Of a stretch of 33,240 nucleotides of DNA, positions 9,431-16,177 are shown in pieces. The stretch is from Pseudomonadota bacterium. Lineage in GTDB: Bacteria > Pseudomonadota > Alphaproteobacteria > UBA1280 > JAAZVW01. Location: contig JAAZVW010000014.1 of NCBI GenBank assembly GCA_018623135.1, positions 1 through 33,240 of the forward strand, given 5' to 3'. The notes beneath the pieces are model-generated. The model did not search any database, was not told where the DNA came from, and was given only the letters and a program-made list of their open reading frames with translations. A program made the translations under genes and the position numbers. Each line of letters opens with the position of its first letter. Positions within the stretch are counted from its first letter, which is position 1.

Positions 9431-10012
9431 TTATATATCTACGCCTACAGTACGTAATAAATTAATTGTTTCAGCAAGTGGCATACCTATAATACCAGTA
9501 ACTGAACCCTGTACCTCTTTTACCAAGGCACCCCCTGCTAAAGATTGAATTTTGTATGAACCAGCAGCACCCTGCCAATTATCTGGGTTTCTAAAGAACA
9601 TATCTAAGTCTTTTTTACCTAGTGGCTTAAACTTAACTTTAGAGTCTGTCATTGCTGTATAGGCTTTACTCTTATAGTATACGCATACAGAAGTCATAAC
9701 ATGGTGCTTACGCCCTGAAAATGTTTTTAACATTTCCCTACCCTCTGTCTCATCTTCTGGCTTACCGTATATACGTCTGCCAAGCGCTACAGTACAATCA
9801 GAACCTATCACAATCGCATCAGGGTACTTTTGGGCAACGACTTTAGCTTTTTCTATTGCTAAGCGAATAACATAATCTCTTGGCTTTTCTTTTTTAAACG
9901 GTGTTTCATCTATATCAGCAGGCATAATATCAAAATCAAGACCTATTGCCTCTAACATATCTTTACGTCGCGGAGAACCTGAAGCCAGTATAATCTTATC
10001 CGTATTAGGCAT
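9431..10012 (-). CDS. maf: Maf family nucleotide pyrophosphatase
   Basis: Maf proteins hydrolyse non-canonical or modified nucleoside triphosphates such as dTTP/UTP or their modified forms, acting as house-cleaning enzymes. The 193-aa protein has the family blocks IILASGSPRRKDML (residues 6-19), PADIDET, RLAIEKAKVVA, and the catalytic region IGSDCTVALG. In the last block the usual ADT(V) reads SDCT, with the key Asp kept. KPEDETEGREML and SGRKHHV follow as expected. The start overlaps the last 8 bases of murA, with GAGGA as binding site, which supports co-translation. Confidence 0.94.
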   Translation of the reverse strand: MPNTDKIILASGSPRRKDMLEAIGLDFDIMPADIDETPFKKEKPRDYVIRLAIEKAKVVAQKYPDAIVIGSDCTVALGRRIYGKPEDETEGREMLKTFSGRKHHVMTSVCVYYKSKAYTAMTDSKVKFKPLGKKDLDMFFRNPDNWQGAAGSYKIQSLAGGALVKEVQGSVTGIIGMPLAETINLLRTVGVDI

Positions 10013-11294
10013 ATTTTTTATCCTCTACATATACACGAGTAATACGCGCACCTAAGTTTTTAAACTTCTGTTCTAAATTCTCATAGCCTCGATCTATATG
10101 TTTAAGGTTGGTAACACGTGTCTCTCCAGATGTTACAAGCCCCATAAGTACAAGAGCCGCTGCCGCACGTAAGTCTGTCGCTTCTACTTCTGCACCCTGT
10201 AATGTATGAGCTCCTACAATTGTTGCAACAGAACCTTCATAGCTAATATTTGTACCTAGCTTATTCATTTGCGCGACATGCATGAATCTATTTTCATATA
10301 CTGTTTCAGTAATTGTAGAAGTACCTTCTACCGCAGTTAAAAAGGCCATCATTTGCGCTTGTAAATCTGTCGCAAAACCCGGGAAAGGTTCTGTTACTAC
10401 ATCTATTGGCTTTAATACATCCGGACGTTTCGCAATCTCTACCCAGTGTTCTTGTTCATTCACTTTAATATCAACACCTGCTTCTTTTAAATAAGCAATA
10501 AGAGTTGGATTATCTTTAGGGTCTGTATTCGTAATGCGTACTGGCTCTTCTGCGGCCATTGCTGCAGCTATCATATATGTACCCGCCTCAATACGATCAG
10601 AAAGCACTTTATATGTAACACCCTGTAAGCTTTCAACACCTTCAACCTTAATTGTAGATGTACCAGCACCTGTAATTTTAGCACCCATAGCATTTAACAT
10701 ATTCGCAAGGTCTACTATTTCTGGTTCTCGCGCAGCGTTATGCATAACAGTTGTACCTTCTGCAAGCACAGCTGCCATAAGTAAGTTTTCTGTACCTGTT
10801 ACAGCAACTTTTTTAAATGTAATTTCACCACCTTGTAGTTTGCCTTCTGTGTAAGCTTCTACATGAGTATCCGTCACATTAACAATAGCACCTAAAGCAC
10901 GCATACCATCTAATAGCGCATCAATAGGTCTCGCTCCAATAGCACAGCCACCAGGTAGCGATACTTTTGCTTTACCAAAACGCGCAAGTAATGGCCCTAA
11001 AACTAAAATAGATGCGCGCATTGCCTGTACCAAATCATCTGGTGCATGGTGGTTTTTAAGCTCTGTCATTTCTACAGTGGCAACACCATCTTCTTTATAG
11101 CTCACCTTTGCACCTAAAGATTCAACAACACCCAATATAGTAGAGACATCTTTTAATTGAGGCACAGAAGTTAAAGTAATGGGGGTTTCTGCCAATAAAG
11201 TTGCTGCAATTAAAGGTAAAGCGGCATTTTTAGCGCCGCTTGTTTTAACTTCACCCTTTAGTTTGCATGGTCCTTGAATAGAAATATAGTCCAT
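10005..11294 (-). CDS. murA: UDP-N-acetylglucosamine 1-carboxyvinyltransferase MurA
   Basis: MurA transfers enolpyruvate from PEP to UDP-GlcNAc, the first committed step of peptidoglycan synthesis. Length 429 aa is typical. K22 and N23 lie in SGAKNAALP. The fosfomycin-reactive cysteine is C117 in PGGCAIGARP, so the enzyme should be fosfomycin-sensitive in type. Further family blocks are LSDRIEAGTYM, EPFPGFATDLQAQ, ENRFMHV and TDLRAAAALVL. It sits 11 bases after dcd and overlaps maf by 8 bases, within the block dcd-murA-maf-rng. Confidence 0.98.
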   Translation of the reverse strand: MDYISIQGPCKLKGEVKTSGAKNAALPLIAATLLAETPITLTSVPQLKDVSTILGVVESLGAKVSYKEDGVATVEMTELKNHHAPDDLVQAMRASILVLGPLLARFGKAKVSLPGGCAIGARPIDALLDGMRALGAIVNVTDTHVEAYTEGKLQGGEITFKKVAVTGTENLLMAAVLAEGTTVMHNAAREPEIVDLANMLNAMGAKITGAGTSTIKVEGVESLQGVTYKVLSDRIEAGTYMIAAAMAAEEPVRITNTDPKDNPTLIAYLKEAGVDIKVNEQEHWVEIAKRPDVLKPIDVVTEPFPGFATDLQAQMMAFLTAVEGTSTITETVYENRFMHVAQMNKLGTNISYEGSVATIVGAHTLQGAEVEATDLRAAAALVLMGLVTSGETRVTNLKHIDRGYENLEQKFKNLGARITRVYVEDKKYA

Positions 11295-11305
11295 GTTTTA
11301 AAGCC

Positions 11306-11872
11306 TTATTTATTATAAGAAATAACTTTAGGCAAAGTTACATCTACTTGGTTTTGGTATTTACCTTTACGATCTGCATAAGATGTTTCACAAACCTGAT
11401 CACCATGGAAGAATAAGAATTGACAAGCACCTTCACCAGCATAAATTTTAGCAGGTAATGGCGTTGTGTTAGAAAATTCTAAAGTGACATGACCTTCCCA
11501 CTCTGGTTCAAGTGGTGTTACGTTTACAATAATACCGCAACGTGCATACGTACTTTTACCTAAGCAAACAGAAAGCACATTACGTGGAATTTTAAACTTT
11601 TCAACCGTACGTGCTAAAGCGAAAGAGTTAGGTGGAATAATACAAACATCACCTTCAAAATCAACAAAAGTGCCTTCATCAAACTGCTTAGGGTCAACAA
11701 CAGAGTTATTCACATTTGTAAAAATTTTAAATTGACGATCCACACGTGCATCGTATCCGTAAGATGACAAGCCATAAGAAAGCTTATTTTCGTGAACCAA
11801 TCCTTCAACAAAAGGTTCAATCATATTTTGCTCTTCCGCCATTTGGCGAATCCACTTATCAGACATAATCAT
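11306..11872 (-). CDS. dcd: dCTP deaminase
   Basis: Dcd deaminates dCTP to dUTP, feeding dTTP synthesis. The sequence has the [21 protein letters not shown] core, the catalytic region [14 protein letters not shown], and [10 protein letters not shown]. Length 188 aa is normal. The start at 11872 ([10 protein letters not shown]) has AAGGAG 8 bases upstream; the next Met, two codons on, would leave a 14-base gap and is less likely. It is the first gene of the dcd-murA-maf-rng block and is preceded by a promoter at 11911-11939 and two adjacent palindromes. Confidence 0.96.
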   Translation of the reverse strand: MIMSDKWIRQMAEEQNMIEPFVEGLVHENKLSYGLSSYGYDARVDRQFKIFTNVNNSVVDPKQFDEGTFVDFEGDVCIIPPNSFALARTVEKFKIPRNVLSVCLGKSTYARCGIIVNVTPLEPEWEGHVTLEFSNTTPLPAKIYAGEGACQFLFFHGDQVCETSYADRKGKYQNQVDVTLPKVISYNK

Positions 11873-11893
11873 CTGCCTAACTCCTTATATATT

Positions 11894-11918
11894 CACAAAA
11901 TTGTGTGCTATTTATAGC
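11894..11918. promoter_or_regulatory. two adjacent 12-bp palindromes upstream of dcd
   Basis: CACAAAATTGTG (11894-11905) and GCTATTTATAGC (11907-11918) are both perfect palindromes one base apart. The second contains the -10 of the dcd promoter and the first covers the expected transcription start. This placement would suit a repressor operator; no regulator is identified. Confidence 0.45.
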
Positions 11919-11939
11919 AAGGTTTCAAAAAAAATACAA
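11911..11939 (-). promoter_or_regulatory. dcd operon promoter (sigma-70 type)
   Basis: On the minus strand TTGTAT (11934-11939), 17-base spacer, TATAAA (11911-11916). It lies 39 bases upstream of the dcd start. Confidence 0.55.
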
Positions 11940-11957
11940 TAAAGAACCCCAAAGCTA

Positions 11958-11986
11958 TTGTATTTAAAGCCATTAACCCTTATATA
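11958..11986 (+). promoter_or_regulatory. promoter of the unknown gene at 12071
   Basis: TTGTAT (11958-11963), 17-base spacer, TATATA (11981-11986). This predicts a transcript start near 11993 and a leader of about 78 bases. The same TTGTAT -35 recurs before two other small plus-strand unknowns. Confidence 0.5.
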
Positions 11987-12006
11987 GGCTTGGTAAACCT
12001 TAAATT

Positions 12007-12064
12007 GCGGGGTAACCTCCGTGTTCACTTTTATAAAAAAATGCTCCTTGTAGGAGCTAAGGAA
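12007..12064 (+). promoter_or_regulatory. structured 5' leader with anti-SD-like and SD-like segments
   Basis: Two hairpins are visible. The first is CGGGG-TAAC-CTCCG (12008-12021, one wobble). The second is GCTCCT-TGT-AGGAGC (12043-12057), perfect. The second ties up an AGGAG just upstream of the likely ribosome binding site AAGGAA (12059-12064). The CCTCC of hairpin 1 could instead pair with the AGGAG of hairpin 2, giving two exclusive folds. Regulation of translation is an inference. Confidence 0.4.
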
Positions 12065-12070
12065 ACTCAC

Positions 12071-12643
12071 ATGAACTTGCCTACTGGTGTTGTCGAATTT
12101 TTTAACAATCTGCGTACGCAAGAGCGCTACCGTCGCCTCAAAGCGACAGTCGTTGCAGAACCTGAATCTGTTACCATTAAAATTAGCTATGTCGGCGTCA
12201 TTACGTTAGACATGTCTGAAATTGGTCAGCTGCAGGGGCGTGTCACGCTGTTATACAGCCTGATACAAAACACAAAACCAGCCAAGTTGAGCCCTCTCCT
12301 GTTCAACTTGATCGAAGCGCTCACGCTTCATCACAAAGAAAACAAAAATAATTTCGGCCCTGCAGTTGGAGTTATTTTTAGACAACTTGTGACCCTCCTC
12401 AATTCCGGAACACTGGAAGAAGAGCAACTTCGTATTGTAAGAGATTACAATGCGTTTAAAGCACTAAAACAGATTCCGGACGTTGTCTACTCTGTTGTGC
12501 AAGATCTTCTGTACATTGTACAGGAATTCTGTGACTTCCCTGAAGAAGAGGAAGAACATTTTAAAGACAGTATTCAGGATGTACTCAGCTCTCCTGAGGA
12601 AGAAGTGGACTTCGAGAAGGCGTTGGACATTATTATGCCCTAA
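12071..12643 (+). CDS. hypothetical protein, 190 aa, acidic C-terminus
   Basis: Not recognised. A soluble protein without signal peptide or membrane segment. The N-terminal part (about residues 1-60) is basic with beta-like stretches (ATVVAEPESVTIKISYVG). The rest is helical and the C-terminal third is very acidic (FPEEEEEHF, SSPEEEVDFEKA). The ATG at 12071 is chosen because AAGGAA lies 6 bases upstream; in-frame starts at 12041 (ATG) and 11990 (TTG) are alternatives. Leucine codons are mostly CTG and CTC (13 of 24 by hand count), unlike the housekeeping genes. It has its own promoter, a structured leader, and a terminator that lies inside the facing gene. Confidence 0.65.
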   Translation: MNLPTGVVEFFNNLRTQERYRRLKATVVAEPESVTIKISYVGVITLDMSEIGQLQGRVTLLYSLIQNTKPAKLSPLLFNLIEALTLHHKENKNNFGPAVGVIFRQLVTLLNSGTLEEEQLRIVRDYNAFKALKQIPDVVYSVVQDLLYIVQEFCDFPEEEEEHFKDSIQDVLSSPEEEVDFEKALDIIMP

Positions 12644-12648
12644 CCTTT

Positions 12649-13323
12649 TTATCGATCATATTTGGCCCGTGCATTTGCGCGGGCTTTTTCCATTTTAGCC
12701 TGAAGCTCTGGGGAGAGTTTTGAACGCCAATCCGTTTTTTGGCTATGGTTTACCTCCGCTTCCATTGCATTTTTACCTACTTGCAATTTAAGCTTGGCAG
12801 CTTTTTTCTCTTTAAGACGCTCTGTATCTCTTTTCGCTAATCGCTCATTGCGGCTTTCAAATAAAATACGCACTTCTTTGGCACGTTTTTTATCTTCTTT
12901 TTCTGTTGGTATTGTATTGCTAATAGTTTCAATCGCAATGCAGTCCACAGGGCATGGATCTAAACAAAGCTTACAGCCAGTACAATCTTTTTCATACACA
13001 ATATGCTGTTGTTTAGGTGCGCCTATAATCGCATCTGTTGGGCAAGCTTTTATACACAAAGCGCAACCAATACATTTATCTAAATCAATTCGAGCAACGG
13101 CAGGTAACTCTTTTACTTTAGCTGGTTGTAAATCAACCTGAACATTTAATAGCTCTTTAAGACTATTTAAAACAGCAACCCCACCTGGTTTACATAAATT
13201 ATGCACAGCGTCACCATTCGCCATAGCTTCAGCATAAGGCAGACACCCTTTAAAACCGCACTCTGTACATTGAGTTTGCGGCAGTAAAGCATCTATCTGT
13301 TTTGCGGTAATTTTTGTATTCAT
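12649..13323 (-). CDS. orphan RnfB/RsxB-like polyferredoxin, soluble
   Basis: An iron-sulfur electron carrier related to subunit B of the Rnf/Rsx complex. Residues 1-50 form the four-cysteine Fes domain (C19, C22, C27, C44). Two 4Fe-4S ferredoxin motifs follow with Cys 84/87/90/94 and 114/117/120/124. The C-terminus (about 145-224) is a highly charged Lys/Arg/Glu region. The N-terminal membrane helix of true RnfB is missing and no other rnf genes are in the window, so it probably acts as a free ferredoxin-like carrier. Stand-alone RnfB-like proteins are known in other proteobacteria. Partner unknown. Confidence 0.85.
   Translation of the reverse strand: MNTKITAKQIDALLPQTQCTECGFKGCLPYAEAMANGDAVHNLCKPGGVAVLNSLKELLNVQVDLQPAKVKELPAVARIDLDKCIGCALCIKACPTDAIIGAPKQQHIVYEKDCTGCKLCLDPCPVDCIAIETISNTIPTEKEDKKRAKEVRILFESRNERLAKRDTERLKEKKAAKLKLQVGKNAMEAEVNHSQKTDWRSKLSPELQAKMEKARANARAKYDR
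12665..12689 (+). terminator. terminator of the gene ending at 12643, inside the facing coding region
   Basis: GCCCGTGC (12665-12672), loop ATTT, GCGCGGGC (12677-12684) with one T-G pair, then TTTTT (12685-12689). It lies entirely within the C-terminal codons of the minus-strand RnfB-like gene. Confidence 0.8.
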
Positions 13324-13409
13324 CAGGCAAAGTTATAACAGGCAAGTGCAAAAAATCAACTATTACCTTAAGTTACTACCTCTAAATAAATAACTGTCAG
13401 TTAATTTTG

Positions 13410-13437
13410 TTGCTCAGTTTGTATAAAAACCTATAAA
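13410..13437 (+). promoter_or_regulatory. candidate promoter of the cNBD gene pair
   Basis: TTGCTC (13410-13415), 16-base spacer, TATAAA (13432-13437), 33 bases before the first cNBD start. The -35 is weak. Confidence 0.4.
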
Positions 13438-13470
13438 ATATTGGTGAAACAATTGAGGGAACAAAAATAA

Positions 13471-14022
13471 ATGCACTCTGTAATTAATCTATTTTTCAAA
13501 AGCCTTATAGAAGATGAAGGTGAACGCTTAGAAAAATATTTTGAACCTTGCTATATGGAGCAAGGTAACATCATTATCGGCCTAAATGATAGTATCGAAA
13601 AAATGTACTTTGTTATCAAAGGCTCATGCGATGTGTACGAAAAAATAAAAGTAGCAGACACAACTTTATGCCTGCACCTAGCAACTCTACAAGCCCCTTT
13701 TATGGCCGGTGAAAGTGGCATTGTTGGTATTCAAAAACGCTCCGCCACTGTAGTGGTTAAAGAAAATGTAACAGCCATGACCTTAAGCCTTGCTGCATTT
13801 GAGCGCATGAAGGATGATGACCCAGACCTTGCTATTACAATTTTACAAAAACTCTGCATTACTTTAAATCAAAGGCAGCAACATTTAGGTGAGCGTGTGC
13901 GAGAAGCTTGCGTAACAGGCGCACCAACACCAGAAGCCATTGTAAAACGTATGCAAAACTACTTAGGTAAAGTAAAAGTGTGTCCTCCAACTCTCGCAAA
14001 AAAATTATTTGATAGTTATTAA
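13471..14022 (+). CDS. stand-alone cyclic nucleotide-binding domain protein (copy 1)
   Basis: A 183-aa protein that is essentially one Crp-type cyclic nucleotide-binding domain. The phosphate-binding cassette is readable: G80-E81 followed by R90-S91-A92 (GESGIVGIQKRSATV). The beta-barrel part covers about residues 20-110 and a helix follows. There is no DNA-binding helix-turn-helix, kinase, cyclase or channel part. The C-terminal 25 residues carry a motif shared with its tandem copy (YLGK-K-CP--LA-KLF, residues 164-180). AGGGAA lies upstream of the ATG, and the gap-free alignment with copy 2 supports this start. Ligand and partner are unknown. Confidence 0.85.
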   Translation: MHSVINLFFKSLIEDEGERLEKYFEPCYMEQGNIIIGLNDSIEKMYFVIKGSCDVYEKIKVADTTLCLHLATLQAPFMAGESGIVGIQKRSATVVVKENVTAMTLSLAAFERMKDDDPDLAITILQKLCITLNQRQQHLGERVREACVTGAPTPEAIVKRMQNYLGKVKVCPPTLAKKLFDSY

Positions 14023-14081
14023 GTCTATAGACTGAAAGAATACGAATTTAATATTTAATAGTAAGTAAGGTAAGCCGAACA

Positions 14082-14651
14082 ATGCCTAGTGTCGCATCAA
14101 ATTTTTTTAGTCGTTTAAGTCATCAAGATGGCCTTAGGTTAGAATCCTACCTACAAACAGGTTCTGCCGCTAAAGGTACTGTTATTATAAGCCTTGATGA
14201 CCCTACAGACCGTATGTATTTTATTTTAACTGGCGGTTGCTCTATTTACGAAAAAACACAAGTTGGAGATGAAGAGCTTTGCTTAAATACAGCAACACTT
14301 CAAGCTCCTATTTTTCTTGGTGAAGGTGCTTTATTAAATATAAACCAGCGTTCTGCCGCCGTTGTTGCTCATTCAGATGTAACCTACATGAGCCTCTCAC
14401 AAAAAAACTTTTTAGATATGCAAAAAAACGACCCCAACCTTGCCTTTCTTATTATTCAGTATGTCGCACAAGATTTACATCAAAGATTCCATAGTTTTGA
14501 AGAAGATGTACGTATTGCCTGCAACGAAAATGCACAAAATAAAGAAATTGTCATGCGTCGTCTTAATCAATACATCGGTAAAATCAAGCATTGCCCCACA
14601 GATTTAGCACGCAAACTTTTTTATTTTAATAACGATAGAAATGAAGGTTAG
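14082..14651 (+). CDS. stand-alone cyclic nucleotide-binding domain protein (copy 2)
   Basis: Tandem paralogue of the preceding gene, 60 bases downstream on the same strand and probably co-transcribed. A hand alignment runs without gaps over residues 1-180 with about 78 identities (43 percent). The phosphate-binding cassette is kept: G80-E81 and R90-S91-A92 (GEGALLNINQRSAAV). It lacks any output domain. The C-terminal motif (YIGKIKHCP..LARKLF, 164-180) is conserved and followed by a short Asn/Asp-rich tail. The two copies may form a heterodimer or respond to different ligands; this is inference. The facing gene encodes a pore protein. Confidence 0.85.
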   Translation: MPSVASNFFSRLSHQDGLRLESYLQTGSAAKGTVIISLDDPTDRMYFILTGGCSIYEKTQVGDEELCLNTATLQAPIFLGEGALLNINQRSAAVVAHSDVTYMSLSQKNFLDMQKNDPNLAFLIIQYVAQDLHQRFHSFEEDVRIACNENAQNKEIVMRRLNQYIGKIKHCPTDLARKLFYFNNDRNEG

Positions 14652-14681
14652 GCTAGGTTAAATCAAAACAGCTAGCTTAAG

Positions 14682-15173
14682 TTATGGTTTATCAAAAAAA
14701 TCAGTACCAAAATGCTTTTTAAAGCGTGCTCTACCTAATTCAGTAATAATCAACCATGTATAAGCGCCGCTCCAGGCAATTAGTAATAACCCATTTAAAG
14801 CCTCTACACCTGTTATTAATCTTAAATGCTCACTCGGGAAAACATCCCCCAAACCTAAAGATGTATAACTAACAATAGAATAATAAATATAAGAATGAAT
14901 AGCGCTACCACTAAATTCTCCGTATAAAGAACCTATGTGTAAAACATCTATTAAAAACCAATAACCAAAAGCATACACCCAAACCTCGGCCGTATGTGCA
15001 GCAAACAAACCTAAAACAGAATATAGCATTAAGTATCTATGCGATAAGGCTTTTATCTTCATCAACCTTTTACTAATTAACCACATAGCTTCATAGTGGA
15101 TAAGAATTGTGGCAATCACCATTACAGAAACAGCGACCATACTAATAATAAAAGACTGACTATCCGTAAACAT
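14682..15173 (-). CDS. potassium-channel-like pore protein (Ion_trans_2 type)
   Basis: A 163-aa inner-membrane protein with three hydrophobic segments (about 8-32, 46-75 and 117-146) and a pore loop between the second and third. The selectivity-filter-like sequence is TSLGLGD at about 104-110, a variant of TVGYGD with Leu in place of the usual Tyr. The N-terminal helix carries the conserved-looking HYEAMWLI. There is no cytoplasmic RCK or cyclic-nucleotide domain. It is convergent with the two cNBD genes. Ion choice cannot be settled from sequence, because a GLG filter also occurs in channels of uncertain selectivity. Confidence 0.8.
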   Translation of the reverse strand: MFTDSQSFIISMVAVSVMVIATILIHYEAMWLISKRLMKIKALSHRYLMLYSVLGLFAAHTAEVWVYAFGYWFLIDVLHIGSLYGEFSGSAIHSYIYYSIVSYTSLGLGDVFPSEHLRLITGVEALNGLLLIAWSGAYTWLIITELGRARFKKHFGTDFFDKP

Positions 15174-15211
15174 ATAAAGCTCTTTATTTTATTTTTGTTA
15201 TTTGGGTTTAA

Positions 15212-15523
15212 TTAAAGATTAAGCACAGCTTCCAACCAGCTATTATAATCGTTCGATACCTTTTCAGCATTAAATGCAAGCACGCATGCTGTAGCATAAT
15301 TATGTAATTTTTCTATACGATCAATCGCTTTTTGGGTTTTCTCATCTGTCGTCTTAAAAAAAGCAACAACTTCTGCTTCCTCAACAATATCACCTTCCCA
15401 TACATAAATAGAAGATCCCATAGGCAATATATGCACACAGCCTATAAGTTTTTCTGTTAACAAATGTTTAGCTATTTCTCTAGCATCTTGCTCATTCGCA
15501 AAGGTTGTATATATTAAATTCAT
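15212..15523 (-). CDS. cutA: divalent cation tolerance protein CutA
   Basis: CutA is a small trimeric protein of PII-like fold linked to copper tolerance, with unclear molecular role. The 103-aa sequence has the family features: YTTFANEQDAREIAK at the start, LIGCVHILP with the conserved Cys, YVWEGDIVEEAEVVAFFKTT, and a C-terminal SNDYNSWL. No signal peptide is present. Upstream of the channel-like gene on the same strand with 38 bases between them, so the two may be co-transcribed. The ribosome binding site is weak. Confidence 0.95.
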   Translation of the reverse strand: MNLIYTTFANEQDAREIAKHLLTEKLIGCVHILPMGSSIYVWEGDIVEEAEVVAFFKTTDEKTQKAIDRIEKLHNYATACVLAFNAEKVSNDYNSWLEAVLNL

Positions 15524-15595
15524 AATTAGACTATTTATTATATATATTGTTTAATATTGGGCTTACAAAATGGTTATACCTCATCAGTATATCTT

Positions 15596-15622
15596 AAAAT
15601 TTCAAAAAGTTGATGAAATTTT
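15596..15622. repeat. 8-bp inverted repeat in the cutA / DUF3307 intergenic region
   Basis: AAAATTTC (15596-15603) and GAAATTTT (15615-15622) with an 11-base spacer, midway between the divergent starts of cutA (15523) and the gene at 15699. It may be an operator or chance in AT-rich DNA. Confidence 0.3.
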
Positions 15623-15698
15623 GTGTAACTTTATGTATGCTCTACAACATAATACAAAATAAACAATATGGTCATTACTAAAAAATTAAGAGTCACAC

Positions 15699-16097
15699 AT
15701 GTCAGATATACAACTCATCCAACAGCTTTTTATTTTATTTATTGCCTTCCAAATTAAGCATGTACTGGCAGATTACTTCTTCCAAACACACTGGATGGTT
15801 GTTGGTAAATACCGTAAAAAAGGCTGGTTAAAACCTTTATTTGCTCATGCTTCTGTGCACGCATTACTTACCCTTATTTTACTGCTTATTTTTGCGCCAA
15901 AGCTTTGGTATCTGTGTGTTTTAGATATCGCTGTGCATTTTTCTATAGACCGTATTAAGGCACACCCTAAACTAGGCGGCCGCTTTAAAATGGAAGAAGG
16001 TGCTAAATTTTGGTGGGCCTTTGGTACCGACCAAATGCTGCACCATTTAACACACTATTTAATTATATATTTTATTGTAGACGCTCTTTATCTATAA
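15699..16097 (+). CDS. DUF3307 family membrane protein
   Basis: A 132-aa protein matching the DUF3307 pattern: an early hydrophobic segment with HVLADYFFQT (about residues 20-29), then KGWLKPLFAHASVHALLTL, VLDIAVHFSIDRIKAHPKLGG, and the C-terminal FGTDQMLHHLTHYLIIYF. Three to four membrane segments are likely, with several conserved His and Asp residues inside or near them. The function of the family is not established. The gene is single, with its own terminator directly after the stop. Confidence 0.8.
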   Translation: MSDIQLIQQLFILFIAFQIKHVLADYFFQTHWMVVGKYRKKGWLKPLFAHASVHALLTLILLLIFAPKLWYLCVLDIAVHFSIDRIKAHPKLGGRFKMEEGAKFWWAFGTDQMLHHLTHYLIIYFIVDALYL

Positions 16098-16102
16098 AAA
16101 AG

Positions 16103-16127
16103 AAAACACCCGTTCGGGTGTTTTTTT
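16103..16127 (+). terminator. terminator after the DUF3307 gene
   Basis: CACCC (16107-16111), loop GTTC, GGGTG (16116-16120), extended by A-T pairs and followed by a run of seven T. Confidence 0.9.
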
Positions 16128-16177
16128 ATGTTACCCTTTAACAAAATATATAAATAAAAGATTAAAGGCACCTTCTT

